Below are positions 44,640-56,409 of a DNA stretch of 64,000 nt, in pieces; the first letter of the stretch is position 1; each line of letters begins with the position of its first letter. This DNA is from Anisus vortex (taxonomy: Eukaryota > Mollusca > Gastropoda > Planorbidae), in assembly GCA_949126835.1 (NCBI GenBank), contig OX421500.1:19195167-19259166 (forward strand), given 5' to 3'. The position numbers and the translations under genes are program-made. Under the pieces are notes generated by a model. The model searched no databases and was not told the DNA's origin. It was given only the letters and a program-made list of their open reading frames with translations.

Positions 44640-45440
44640 ATATGGCATGAATTCTGGTTGATAACTCTGTGTTTTTTTCTGAACATGGATTCAGCCAAGT
44701 GGCAATGGAGGTGATGTTTCCGGTTGCCGAAAATTGGCAACAATGATTTTACATCCCTCCAGAGTCTGTTAATATTCTGGGTGTGGGCATGGTTACCTGG
44801 ATCAACAAAATTGTAATGAATGATTAATGGAGAAGTGGGTATATCTTCCGAACCAAGACAATCATACGCCTTCCAACATACACTCATGACGGTTTTACCA
44901 GGGAGAATTTTATCTTTAATAATAGTTAGAAGCATTTGCGAGTCATTTGTGATGATAGGGATTAAAAAGCAATTTCTTGTGCCCCTCTCTATCCTCCCAA
45001 AAATCCAACTACCTACTATATTTCTACCCTTACCATATTTTGACTTCCCAAATTTTTCATCGATTTCTACAATTTTGCCCAGGCCCCCTAACGTAACATC
45101 AACATATTCCTATCTTAGCATGTGTACAGACATCTCTTATAAGGGACAACCAGTTGTTCACTGTTTCCCTGCTAATCTCTGATTCTAAGCAGTAAACATC
45201 TATGGTAATGCTAGGCCTGAAAATAGCCCACATTGCCAAGAGGTCACAGATTGTTTCCGTAGGGGTTTTATGGAACTACGTATAGCTATACTGGGAAACT
45301 TTTATACCACATTTCTCAGACACTCGCTTTTTCTTATTTGTAACTTTCAACCGCTTGTGACATCGAAAAAAAAATTCTTAAAAATCCTATCGGACTTACA
45401 TTTAGGGCAAATGTTCCTTTTCGGTAGGACGTCATGTTGA
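44640..45440 (-). pseudogene. Merlin-type (ISXO2-like) transposase
   Basis: Minus-strand order: a zinc-ribbon-like N terminus (ICPKCKSDRIFKNFFF), then SRETVNNWLSLIRDVC, then GKIVEIDEKFGKSKYGKGRN (first catalytic Asp), SWIFGRIERG, ILPGKTVMSVCWKAYDCL, NFVDPGNHAHTQNI, and HLHCHLAESMFRKK (final Glu region). These are the blocks of Merlin transposases. Where the family normally has Asp two residues before the W of SxxWxAY, this copy has Val (codon at 44879-44881). Several frameshifts separate the blocks. Confidence 0.8.
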
Positions 45441-46295
45441 TAAAAAAAAAGTCTCGGAGCCTGTCAGTGTCCTTAATAAGGTCCCTAAAACTCCACCGAC
45501 AGCCTGAGCAGACATTTGCAATACTTTCAGCCACTGTTTTCTTCTCTACTTTAGCAAATTGTTTTACCAGAAGTGAAAACTAAAAAAGTGCATGAGCGAT
45601 AATGCATTATAGGATACAATAGCACACTTGCGATAACTATTAATAGATATGTGCCAAGCGATATGACATTATAAGAGTTGATGAATAATTAAACTAAGGG
45701 TAATACCAAAGACATTGTTTATTAAGCAAAGCAAGTAAAAATGAACTGACATCACTGCATAAAACACTCAAATATTAATCCAAGTCAAAGTTTCACTCCA
45801 CTCAAAAGAAAAAAAATGGAACAAAAAACCAGTAGACAAATGATGCAAAAAAAGTTTAAAATATTAAACAACAAAACAACTTGTGAAGGAAGTTGACAAT
45901 TTTACCCAGGAACCCATAAATCATCCCAACATCGTCTCGCAAGACAATGGAATTTAGTGTGTGCTCCTGTGGCTGTACAAGCCCACACGCGAGGTTGCAC
46001 CTCTGGCACCAGAAGGCAGAATTGGTACTTGGCTGGTCTCCCTACCTTTTGCTGGACGCCTGGCAACCCTACCTGTAACCAACACAATTAAAATGTTACC
46101 ATTCTAAACAACTGTCACATCGGATAAGTTTAAATGTCCCCCGTTGTTAACTTTCTTACACGCTTGACAAACAAATAAATGACCAGCTTTCTTATCAAGT
46201 CGCAGGGAAAGCTCAGACCATCTGTCACCAGTAAAAATATTTTAATAAGAACAATATCATTTTCTAAGAGGCAAACCCCCAATTATTCCATTTAT
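45441..46295. other. Unassigned stretch
   Basis: No assigned gene. A minus-strand Cys-containing frame at 45902-46087 (VGRPAKYQFC and onward) might be a zinc-cluster remnant but I could not place it. Confidence 0.35.
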
Positions 46296-46487
46296 TTAAA
46301 AAATACTAATAAAGAACAGGGCCACAGTACACTCAATAACAGATGACTTAATAAGAAATTCTTTCTTTTTATCAATGGCCCACTCTTTGTAAGAAAGAGG
46401 AATGTTAGCCTTTCTTTTGTGCAGAGTAATGGTTTGTTTATTTTGTGGCCTACCCTTAACCCTTACTGCTGTCATCACTACAGACAA
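46296..46487 (-). pseudogene. Possible ZSWIM-like MULE C-terminal remnant
   Basis: VRVKGRPQNKQTITLHKRK resembles the basic KGRPKG-type linker near the C terminus of ZSWIM-like MULE proteins. It lies downstream of, and on the same strand as, the N-terminal fragment at 46816-47067, which fits a copy with its middle deleted. Weak on its own. Confidence 0.35.
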
Positions 46488-46815
46488 AATGTCATAGGTT
46501 GTGAAGCAGAACCATGGAGTTGTCAGACTTAATAAGATTAGCGTTTGGATTATCCAAGACTTGTTATATTGTATTGTTTAATGTTCGCCTGAATCAAGCT
46601 ATTGATCGCACTTGTTCTGTGAATCTCCTAATCATAATTCATTAGACAATGTAATGCCTCACTTAATAGCAATAGCAAATTGCGTAAATAGCGATAGTAA
46701 CATAGTAGTATTTAGCTGGCGGCCTAAAGAGTTAAATATCAAAATCACACAGTTATTATTTAGCTATCAATATTGTTAACAATTTAAGGAAATTCTCAAA
46801 AGGTTACAGGGGTAC

Positions 46816-47067
46816 TTACGTGGATTGTTTCACATTTCCCTTGGAATTAAAAGTTCCCTGGTAAATACATCTCAACACAACATTGGTGAAGACAAGTTCC
46901 TCTTTGAATTGGTTGCTGCTCTTAAGCTTAGCGTTGGCTGCCTTCACTGTCAGACTGGACTTTCCAAGCACAATTTTCTCATTCGTTTGTGTAGCTCTTT
47001 CATTTAGAACTTTAAAAAATGCTTCATAACTATCGAAGTATTGGCCGGCCTCAAGTTTAACCGCCAT
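46816..47067 (-). pseudogene. ZSWIM-like MULE transposase N-terminal domain
   Basis: An 83-codon minus-strand frame from ATG 47067. It reads GQYFDSYEAFFKVLNERATQ, then ANAKLKSSNQFKEELVF, then VVLRCIYQGTFNSKG. ZSWIM3-like and related MULE-derived proteins begin with this module (a Phe-x-SYxxF start and a Cys before the Ser-Lys-Gly turn), which is a zinc-cluster-like DNA-binding region. The frame ends at QST, where the family usually continues. The rest of the gene is not found nearby. Confidence 0.62.
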
Positions 47068-47599
47068 CGTTCTTGGTTGATGAATAATGAAAGGATGATC
47101 TAGCTAAATCGGAAGCGAAAGCTTTTGAAATCAAAATGATGTCATGCGCAGTAGGCTAAAAAACTTTTGGGGTATCTAGGCTTACGCCTAGATGCCCCAA
47201 ATTTTTGGGGTAGGAAGACACTTTGTTATCTAATTGTGAATGAGAAGCATACAGCTCAAGCTGGTTCCACCAGTTTGTCTCAAAATAATGTACAACATTA
47301 GTGAGGGCTATTTCTTTAATATTTTCCTTAAAGTCTTGATCCTCAGTCTCACTCTCTGTACTTTTCATGCTGCCAAACAATGCACCAATGGCTTCCATTG
47401 CAGGTTTCTTTAAGCCTCTTTTGCATAAGGCTTTTTGAATAGCAGTAACATGAAAAAAAAAAGAGAGTGATACTAGCTGAAGGAAAAACAGTGGAAAGAG
47501 CCCCAATTTCTGAAAAATCTTTATCAACAAAAAAAAGTAAAAGTTGTTTCAAAACCGTACTAGCTTTTAAGAAACTCTAAACAATTTATGAGGACAATG

Positions 47600-48170
47600 T
47601 ATCCTCGAGAGTGGCCATCCACCAACATCACAGAGGTAGATGGTACATGTTTGTTTTATATGTAACATCCAGAATTAAAACCTCTATATATTTTCTAATA
47701 TATGAAAACATGGGGGCAGTTTGAAAAAATGTTGTCTTTGTATGATGGGAGCTTTTTAGAAATATTTGTAGTATTGGCAGCAAAAGATGGAGTTTGGGAA
47801 CGTCCATCATTTCCAAAAACTTGCCTACACCTCCATGCACCAATCCTGTAGCCAATGATGCTGCCACTAGCCTCTTGTTTATATCAAAGGCTTTTCCTGT
47901 CATCTTTGCTGTGTAACCTTCTTTTAATACATAATGACATGTTTGACATTTCAAACTCAAATGACTGCAAGCCCTACATTTTTTTAGAGTCTCCAACAAG
48001 TTTTACTTTGCCTTCGTTGCACTATGAGCAAAAAAAAAGTTCAAACAACTGCTGCAAAGCCTCCAGTTGTGCAATGGCTCTAGGCAGTGTTAGCATTGCA
48101 GCATTAGCAGGAGCCTCTTCCACACTGGCATCTATATCATCATTTCTTCTCTGCCTTTGAGACCCTTGCA
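47600..48170 (-). pseudogene. Mutator-like transposase, N-terminal part (second copy)
   Basis: The minus strand reads an acidic and Ala/Leu-rich N terminus (LPRAIAQLEALQQLFELFF), a Cys-rich part (KKCRACSHLSLKCQTCHYV), then FDINKRLVAASLATGLVHGG and VGKFLEMMDVPK. The FDINKRLVAA block aligns with EINRRLVAAF in the copy at 41564-42900. One frameshift lies near 48015. The copy is lost after the MDVP motif. Confidence 0.65.
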
Positions 48171-48175
48171 TTGTC

Positions 48176-48600
48176 TCAAGGGATACCTAGCTGTGATGGT
48201 TTGCATCCAATAGCTAAAGAGAATTTGCTGATAGCTATTGAGCCAGAGTTGAATTTAGCAACAGCATCAGCTGCGGCTATAGCCACTCTCTTTGACCCAA
48301 CAAATATATGCTTCGGACGCCTTAGGCAAACCAATGCATGAAAGCTCTCATTTGTATTTTGTGTTGTGTCTAGCAGGCAATGTGACAAAAGCGTGCCGTC
48401 TGTCAGCCTCTGAATATGGGCTCAACAGGCTTTGCCACTGTCGAATTAAAAATGTTTTACTTCTGTCTCTATGGCTAGGTACTTTATTGGCTTTCAACAA
48501 GACGCTTGTTAAAAAAACACCATGATGTCGGTCCATTAGGACAAAGGTGATGTCTGGCATCAGCATCAGTACTTATGGAGTGGTAGTAGGTAGCCCAAAT
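48176..48600 (-). pseudogene. Mutator-like transposase, C-terminal part (third copy)
   Basis: In two frames the minus strand reads YHSISTDADARHHLCPNGPT and SWCFFNKR, then LLDTTQNTNESFHALV, RRPKHIFVGSK and AAADAVAKFNSGS. This is the family's C-terminal region. It lies upstream of the N-terminal piece at 47600-48170 on the same strand, so two copies stand head to tail, or one copy was rearranged. Stops are present (about 48500). Confidence 0.68.
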
Positions 48601-49229
48601 CTTGTCCCTTAGCTGACTCACAGTGCTTCACTATCATAGTACTGCATTCTTGTAGTATTTCTGCAGCTGAGTGATTTTGGTATAAAATTAAAACCAATCA
48701 GTAAGTTTTGAATTATATAATATACCTGATACCATAGCTTTATAAAAAAAATGAATTCCCAACTACTAATTATTATTACTACCAAGTAAAGTAATGTAGA
48801 CAGTGGTAAATACTCGCGGACTATCACATATTTTACTCTGTGAGCCTGGAATTCCATCTTTTCTTTACTTCCAGACCAGCACATTTTTGCAACAAGTAAT
48901 TTTTTTCATAGTATTTGACACACAATTTTTTACACTGTCACTACCAATGAGACTAAGATGACTGACCTATCAATGAAATTTAAAAACATTGATAGATTGT
49001 AACTTGATATCAGAAAGAATCATGTAAATATTTAAAGAACTTTCATTTAAAATAGATACACAAAGTAATTTAAATATCTGTCAAAATAATATTGATTCTA
49101 TAAAGATATGTGCAAACATAGAAATCATGTTATACATTCTGTATGACATAAAGTGTTATTATTCCCAATTGAACAAATGTGGTCATAGCAATTATATACA
49201 TTTTTATGTAAAAAAAAAACAACTTACCA
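48601..49229. other. Unassigned AT-rich stretch
   Basis: No gene or repeat recognised. Confidence 0.4.
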
Positions 49230-49440
49230 TCAATTTTTAAATTATCTTCGAGCTCAATTGTGGTTTCTAGGTTTCTTAATGTCTGGATTGAGTCAATGGG
49301 CAGAATTATCCCTTCGGGTAGTTGACTCACTGGCAGTACTGTTGCTATCCCTCAAAATGCGTCTCTTTAACAAACTCAAATCCTCTTTGAGGGTTTCCAG
49401 AGTATAAAAAACTCTCCTCATGGCTTCTTCAACTAAAAAA
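49215..49440 (-). pseudogene. Short conserved exon, DUF4806-like (tentative)
   Basis: The minus strand reads RRVFYTLETLKEDLSLLKRR, then in the next frame QLPEGIILPIDSIQTLRNLE, ending at a good donor (GATG|GTAAGT near 49229) and preceded by a TTTTTAG acceptor-like site. The coiled-coil-like lead and the LPI...LRNLE block resemble the start of DUF4806-type modules seen in mobile-element proteins. About 100 bp recurs at 52215-52330. Confidence 0.33.
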
Positions 49441-52214
49441 AAGGGCACTATTAATAATTAACCACATTACCATCATTAACTGTATTGTTAAATATCTAAA
49501 GGAATGTTAGAATGGGATAATCTGACAATAAAACTTCCACCTCCTCAAATATATTCTGTATTTAAATAATGGAGTATTTTAAACAAATTAACGGATGCAC
49601 TTTCCAGAACCGCAAGCTAGTTTGTATGGGTTCCAGTCTGATTTATTTTTTTTAACGGGACGGACGTAGCCGCAGGTCATCTCTGCTGAAACCAGGAATC
49701 CTTCCTGAGAGAATCATGGTATGTGTTTCAGAAATTTTTTGTCTGAAATGTTTATCCTTTGACAGTATCGTCCACTGATAGGGACATGGGTATTAAATTT
49801 TCTCCCAACCCATTTTTTTGTAACTGGTATCAAGCCATTTTCTTTGAAAAGCTTCATAATTGATATCAGTTTTGTGGCGTTTATTCTAAAAATAAAAAAT
49901 TGCACTATGTGTAAATTATTTATAAATCAAAAAAGTAAAATGAATGGTGAAAGCCATGAGAAAAAAGCCAACGGACAGTGTAAACCTTTTTTAAAATGTA
50001 TATTATTGGTAAATACTTATGCCAGTAAAAAAAAAGCATCCCTGCACACCAATCTGCCTTTGACAACATATCATTCAACCCTTGAAAATTTTCTTTCAGT
50101 TTGTGTTTTTTTTAGACCTAACAGTATTCTCCAGTATTAATTTTCAATGCTGACACAGCAACCAACTGCAATAGATCTTTTTCACCTTTATAAAATTTTT
50201 AGAAATTAACATAACATTCCTACATTTTTAATATTTGAAAAAGTAAAATTGCACACTTACTGTATTTAAATAGGTACTCCAAACCAATTTTTCAAACCAA
50301 GAAAACAGCATTTTTGTGTGTTTGAAATGAAATAACTAAGAATTCAAAGCATGTGGACATTAAATTTATGACTATGTCAATTATTAAGAAAGTTATGATA
50401 TTTTTCATTTTTGTAAAGGTTTTACTTTTTACAGCAAGCTTAAGACCCATATTTAGAGGTCATTATTTTTAAAAGTACATTACATGCAGTCATTTCCTTT
50501 TAAATATACACAAAATATTATATAGAAAACAAACACATTTTTTTTCAGGAGTGTAACAAATCAAAATTTTGATATTTATTGTCGTAAAAATGGTGTTTCA
50601 TCAATTTGTCATGTTTTACAGAAGGAGCTAAAAAAACATAAAAATTGCTTACTTTTGAAAATTCACAAAAAATTTTCTAATTTACCCATGAACTTAATTT
50701 ATATATCAATTTAAAGGGGAATCAAAGATCTATACAAAAATGCAAAATAAAAAGCTCTATAGATCAATACATATACTTTTTTTTTAATTTACAAAAAATA
50801 ATAAATAACATCCTACATGTTTTAAGATTTTTTGAAAATGAAGATAATTTTATACTTTATATAAAATAAGTTAACCTAATATTAAAACATAGCACAGAAT
50901 ATTGTTTTAAGTAGACATAAAATGAAGTTCGGTAATAAATTATTTTTTTCGGATTCACTAATTCTAAAACCTTTAAGAGGATGCAACACAGAAAACACAC
51001 CATCAGAGATAACTAACATTCTAAAACAAGTTTGGCTCAGAAAAATTGTTACGTCCAAATCTGTATGGTCATTCAATTTCCTTGGAACTTTTTCAACTAC
51101 GGCTGGACTTTGAAGCCTTCTTTAGGTCTTTACTAAGGGAAAACCAGAATTCCTTTTCCACTTTCCGGGAATGTTTTTTATGGCAGCTTACTGTTTATCA
51201 GTCACCATCTGTTTATTTTCAATAGAGAATAGACACAATTTACTACTAGTTACTAACAATAACATATACACAGTGAGAAGTAACATAGACATAGGGGTAG
51301 GAGTCATAGTTTTCTTCATTATGAAAGTATTATAATATTGCTAGGCCTAGTGCTGCTAGTGGAAAGCCGATTTTGCCTTAAATCCCATAGAAATCTCAAT
51401 ATTTCTCCGATAATTTACTTTTTTACATATTTAAAGTGTAGCTATTAAAATTTAGAAAACACGAGTTGAAAGGTCATTCACTTCTGCATGCAAGGGACAC
51501 ATTTCTGGGGTCATTCTATAAATAGCAAGATTACGCTAAGCGATAGAAGGAGAAGGGGTAAAAACGATCTATTTAAATGCCGCTAAAACTTGCTGTGGTG
51601 ATGTTTTTCCAACCACAAAAACTTTTATTTGAGTAACACCAATTGAAAAACTAACCTCAAATTATTATAGTGCTTGAATTGATCTTTTTAATGGTATCAT
51701 TTTTATTAGTATACATGTTAGATTTGTAAGACAAATGTTTCATAGAAAATTGTGAAAAATGCAAAAAATCATGGCTTTTCAGCGGTTTGGAGTACCTAGT
51801 TTAAATTCAGCTAAAATCATTCTGCGCTGCAGCAGTTTTTCATCTGAAAACTGGCTATTATATCTTCTTTTATTTGCTGATGCAGTCTTGATCATTCTGA
51901 ATGTTATCAAAAACATTAGAGTTAAGCTTAGTATTATAGGTCTACTTTAAATTCTTTAAAGAAATAAAATGTCTGCAAGCAGACGCATCCCTAGCTTGCA
52001 TGGTGTATTTTGTTATACTAGTGCTTTAATGCAAACACTAAGGGGTGTTTTAGAATTAAGAACTTTCTATATTTTTTTATGGAAGGTCACTGCATGGTTA
52101 GTGGTGCTGATATGGAATGTTGAGGATTCCACAAAAGAAGTGGCTAAAAGTAGGAATGACAGTTCCACCAGTTAGTTTCAAAGTAGGAAACAACTTCTGG
52201 AGGTGACATCAATT
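49441..52214. other. Unassigned AT-rich stretch
   Basis: About 2.8 kb without recognised genes. Short frames (49714-49905, 49844-50140, 50922-51113, 51759-51950) show no known motif. Confidence 0.4.
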
Positions 52215-52330
52215 TAAATATATCTTCTAGCTCAATTGTGGTTTCAAGGTTTCTTAGCGACAGGATGGAGTCAATGGGCAGAATTAACTCTTCGAGTAAC
52301 TTGGACTCACTGGGGGCAGTTTAAAAATCA
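52215..52330 (-). pseudogene. Second copy of the DUF4806-like exon
   Basis: The inverse carries LILPIDSILSLRNLETTIEL, nearly the same as 49230-49330 at both DNA and protein level, in the same strand sense. It lies directly next to a ZSWIM-like fragment. Confidence 0.4.
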
Positions 52331-52339
52331 AGGACGCAA

Positions 52340-52640
52340 AACCATTATCTGCCCTGCTGACATCCACTCTGACTCCCTTGTCAATAATACAATTAATAAT
52401 ACATTCTACAGTCTCTTGATCACTTGACTTCGAGACGTGTTTATTTGGTTTTGGATTTTAAATTGTAAATATCTTTAGACATCAGTTGTAACCCCCGCTC
52501 CTTTTGTAACAAGTCTTTCATTTCCCCAGTGGAAATAGATGAGCATGACAAAATGGCCATTACTTGGGGATTCAGGTCTGGACTACGTCTCTCCTGGAGC
52601 ACAGATACAGACTGAAAATAATTCTTTTTACCTCCAATGT
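52340..52640 (-). pseudogene. ZSWIM-like MULE fragment
   Basis: The minus strand reads STGEMKDLLQKERGLQLMSK followed by DIYNLKSKTK and, with stops, a WFCVLDF block. In ZSWIM-like MULE proteins a helix, then (T/S)xKDIxN, then a hydrophobic strand occur in this order. It matches the layout of 38820-39110. Damaged by several stop codons. Confidence 0.45.
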
Positions 52641-53659
52641 AGGCACATCATGGGTTAAATTCACTCTGGTCACCATTAATTACCAGTGATCGCAAACCTT
52701 TTTGGCCTTGATCTGAATTTTGGTTTGGCAGCAAAGCTTCAAAGACCTGAAAACATAAAGTATTACCTGTTGTATTGTACACATTTATCTTTATATAAAA
52801 TTGTGTTTACCATTATGGACTTAATGACCAAGAGCTGGACAGACGTAGCAACATACTAAAGTTAATGATATCTTAATCTAAGACGTCAATAAAGCCAATA
52901 CTATTATAGTCAATGTTACCCCACAAAACTGTCTGCAAAACAATATGAAAAAAAAGGTCCACAGTCATATTATAAAATGATTGAATTTAAAATTTTAAAG
53001 TTACATTTATTTTAGAAATTACTTTCAAACTTATTTATAAGCATCTCTTTAAATAAAAAAATCCTGGGGTCACGTGTCATCTGAATATATCATTCTTTTA
53101 AAAGACAATTAAATATTTTAAATTAACAACAGAAATTTGCTACATTTCGTGATGATCAGTTAATATTTATCCTGTAGAAAATATTTACTGATGAAAATTG
53201 AGACGTTTCTTTTGTATTTTTATTTAACAACAATCCTTTTTAATTTAATTTCGTATAACTTAGGACCTAATGAAGCAATTTTGGCACTAAAATAATATAG
53301 ATAAAAACTATGTAAAGCACCTGAATTGTCCCGAATTCCGCATACCAAACTATACTGTTTCATTACATAGGCCCTATATAAAATAAATTTACCTTTGATT
53401 GCGGCGGATGCCTTTAGATTCAGTTTTCTTAATTGGGCCATGCTTACATTCAAACAAGCCACTCTCATATTTCAGATGTCCCATTTCTGAATTTAGCATA
53501 TGAAAAAGATATTATTTTCAATCATAAATGATACCTTTTTATTTAACTAAATAATTATATTTTAGAGGTATGCGCACCGTATAGGGCCGAATACTAATAG
53601 AACTAGAGACGTTCTAGCGTGTTTTGGTGGGTCTCCAATTTGTTTATTGCAATTTCAAA
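52641..53659. other. Unassigned AT-rich stretch
   Basis: No gene recognised. The 82-codon minus-strand frame at 53220-53468 has no known motif. Confidence 0.4.
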
Positions 53660-54570
53660 TGCTATAAAGTTGGGAAATTATTTTCTGCCGGAATTATTCT
53701 TTCTGCCCCCATTTTTTTTATACATGCATCTGTAAAACCCCTATAGTTTACCCCATAGTGTCCAATCATCTGGTCCGCGCGATCACAGCCCTTCATACTC
53801 TGGTTGTAGGCATGAATGGCAGTAGGCTTTAATTCGTGCTTCACTGCAATAATCTCCTTCTCTTGAGTTGGATGAAGCTAAAATAACAGGAATTTTTTTA
53901 TCCTTATAGAGTACACTCAAGATTCTGTCCTCGTAGATCCAGTTGCGTCTTTCTATGTGCTTCAGTTTGATGCTTGTAATTGCTTTGGGGAAGCCAACTC
54001 TGTTTATTCGCACAGTCCCAGTGTAATATTATTTTTTTTGCAGAAGATTGTCTATAAGAGCTCTTCTAGTATACCATCTATCTGCAAAAATATGGTACCC
54101 TTTTCCAAGATGAGCCATTTTGATAGCCATTCCGCCAGAAGTGTAGGTACTAGGTTCATAAAAAGTATTTGAACCATAATATGTTAGTAGATTCAGCACA
54201 TATCTGGTTATGCTATCCACAATGCCAAAAATTTTAATATGATATTTATGTGGCTTGGCTGCATTGAACTGCTTGTACTGCCACCTTCCTTTCCACCCAA
54301 TTATCATTTCATCTATTGACACTGACTCAAAGGGTGTAAATTGTTCCTCAAAATTGGCACAAAGATAATTGATAACGGGCTATATTGCTTTTTTTCCCTC
54401 AGCGTCTGGCTCACCAAAATGTAGCATTGTGGAGTAGATTGTTTCGAATTGTTCCCTGTTAAACTTTTTGTGGAAAAGGCCTGCATAGAGATAATCCATA
54501 TTTGTAAAATAATCCCTTATTGCAGGACTTTTACCATACCCATAGTGGTGATGACGGCAAAAATTTTTGC
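53660..54570 (-). pseudogene. piggyBac-type transposase (DDE_Tnp_1_7)
   Basis: Minus-strand order: KSPAIRDYFTNMDYLYAGLF, FNREQFETIYSTMLHFGEPD, a stop, then SIDEMIIGWKGRW (first catalytic Asp), KPHKYHIKIFGIVDS, KGYHIFADRWYTRRAL (second Asp), TGTVRINRVGFPKAI, YKDKKIPVILASS (third Asp region) and, after a frameshift, KPTAIHAYNQSMKGCDRADQ. This is the complete catalytic order of piggyBac transposases, which excise precisely at TTAA. At least two stops and one frameshift disable it. The N-terminal region and the C-terminal Cys-rich domain are not clear. Confidence 0.87.
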
Positions 54571-55507
54571 CATTTTATTCATCGAACATTGTCCATGAAG
54601 ATCTATTGTATCTAGCTTCTGCATAGCTATTAACAGAAGCTATACACAAATTTGTGATTTTTGTGTGAGCAAAACATTCACACATTGCAGTGGTGAAGAA
54701 CTTTCATCTAAACCAGATGCAGGGTTTACTCCTGGTTTATGGCCATTGTTTGTCACAAACCTATAGTTATTGTTGTAAAGATTCTTGATCTTAATAATGA
54801 CAAACTGTCACAAACGTATTCATAAATATATAATTACTTTTTTTACTTCAATTGTTAAACATGAGATAATGTATCATAAAACAACGAGGCTTTTACAAAG
54901 GACCACAACACAGGAAGCGGAAGCAACTCTTTGGTAATATTGTGAACTGAAACAAACATCAGTCAAAATGTATCATTTTTTCCCTTAATAAAATTAATAC
55001 AAATATATTTATGAATAAAAAAAATGGATTAACTTGAAATCCGACTAGCATGGCAGGGTGCCTCTAGTGGGCTAGATGCGCTGAAATCTATTTTTAAAAA
55101 GTAACTTGTAATTAATACTACCATCAAGTTTAAAACTTGATACAAGAAAAACAAAACAAACAATGCAAATGAACTGAAACGTCAGTCAAAAATTAATTCA
55201 CATATTTTCATACAAAATGTAAAAAAAAATAATATTAATATACCTTTAATCCGACTGGGACGGCAGGGTGGATTAGGTGCATACTTGTTAGTTATCAATC
55301 ATTTGATTGGTTAAAACCGGTACTTTAAACAATGTATATAATACAGGGACTCTGTTTTTTTAATTAACATGGGCAACATTATTTTAAATTTAAGTAAAAA
55401 CAATAACATTTGATTAAAATTCAATTCTTTTATTACTGCTAAAAGATATACCGGTCAATTATCTGTCCATTTGAAACTAGGTATTCTGCCTTCTGGATAG
55501 GTCAACC
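54571..55507. other. Unassigned AT-rich stretch
   Basis: Possibly the decayed N-terminal part of the piggyBac transposase near 54570-54750. Nothing readable otherwise. Confidence 0.35.
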
Positions 55508-56251
55508 TTATTTTGTATACAATACAGCACAAGCAGGCAACGGTGTGCGGATTTCATGACCAAGTATACCAAAACACCAATAAACTAGGTTTATGTATGC
55601 TGTGTATCGCATTCTCCTGAAAAAAATGAATATGTACTTTTTAGTCAATACTTTTCGCTATTCAGCATGTTTTTTTTTAACATGTCACAATTTGTATTAT
55701 GTATACCCTTCTTTGGTATATGTAATATTCTGAAAGGAAATTGATTTAATTAAATGTTGAATTGCAAAAAAATGAAGTTTTTTGTTTTGTTTTGTTTCAG
55801 GCTTAAGCTTATATAAACCTAACTTCAGCAAATTTTTTATTATTTAAATCACTTTTTTTATTTCAAATCTGTTGGCTGTTTAATCTTTTAATAATAAATA
55901 TCAAAGAAAATTAAATTTTAACAATAAATATTCAAACCTTTTGTTGTCTGAAGTACTTCATTTTAAGGCATAGGTGGACTGTTTAATATTTTTAAAAACT
56001 TACTGGTTTGAAGGCAGACTGTTGAATTGTTGCCTATACGTATAGTATATTTCCAAGCAGTATGGATCTAGGCAAATTGTGGAAAATCCAGGGTGCTTTG
56101 TGATGCATACCACAGCTATATCTTGGGACGTGGCATTTATTTTGTGTATCTCTTGGCAACAAATAGACTCGGTAGTAGTGGCCATCGGCACACATTCATT
56201 ACATTTGCACCAATTAAGGAAAATAGATAAATTTATTAGGTATATTAGCAT
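55508..56251 (-). CDS. P2RX7-like cysteine-rich domain, two exons
   Basis: Exon 1 (56251-56004) reads NWCKCNECVPMATTTESICC, then CITKHPGFSTICLDPYCLE and YRQQFNSLPSNQ. The donor CA|GTAAGT at 56003 and the acceptor TTTTTTTCAG at 55617 define a 387-bp intron, and splicing restores the Gln codon and frame. Exon 2 (55616-55508) reads RMRYTAYINLVYWCFGILG and RTPLPACAVLYTK, then stops. The set of Cys residues and the YRxxxYxxxVxW...LPxC order is that of the C-terminal zinc-binding module of P2X7 receptors, which is also widely found as a stand-alone module in mobile-element-like genes. No channel part is present. Upstream exons, if any, are unknown. Confidence 0.62.
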
Positions 56252-56409
56252 ACTATGGTTAGAAATATGATGAAATTATACATTTATCTCAAACCTGGTA
56301 TAATGAACAGGGTAAATAGTAAACCATATGAATTTATAAATGTTTATTCACCAAGGTGTTTAATCTATTTAATTAAGAAAATATTGCATTATTTGTATGA
56401 CCTGGCTTA
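56252..56409. other. Unassigned short spacer
   Basis: AT-rich, nothing recognised. Confidence 0.4.

Noticed and set aside
45902..46087. Cys-rich frame as the C-terminal zinc domain of a piggyBac transposase
   Set aside because: VGRPAKYQFC is suggestive, but the Cys spacing does not hold in one frame and it lies 7 kb from the piggyBac fragment.
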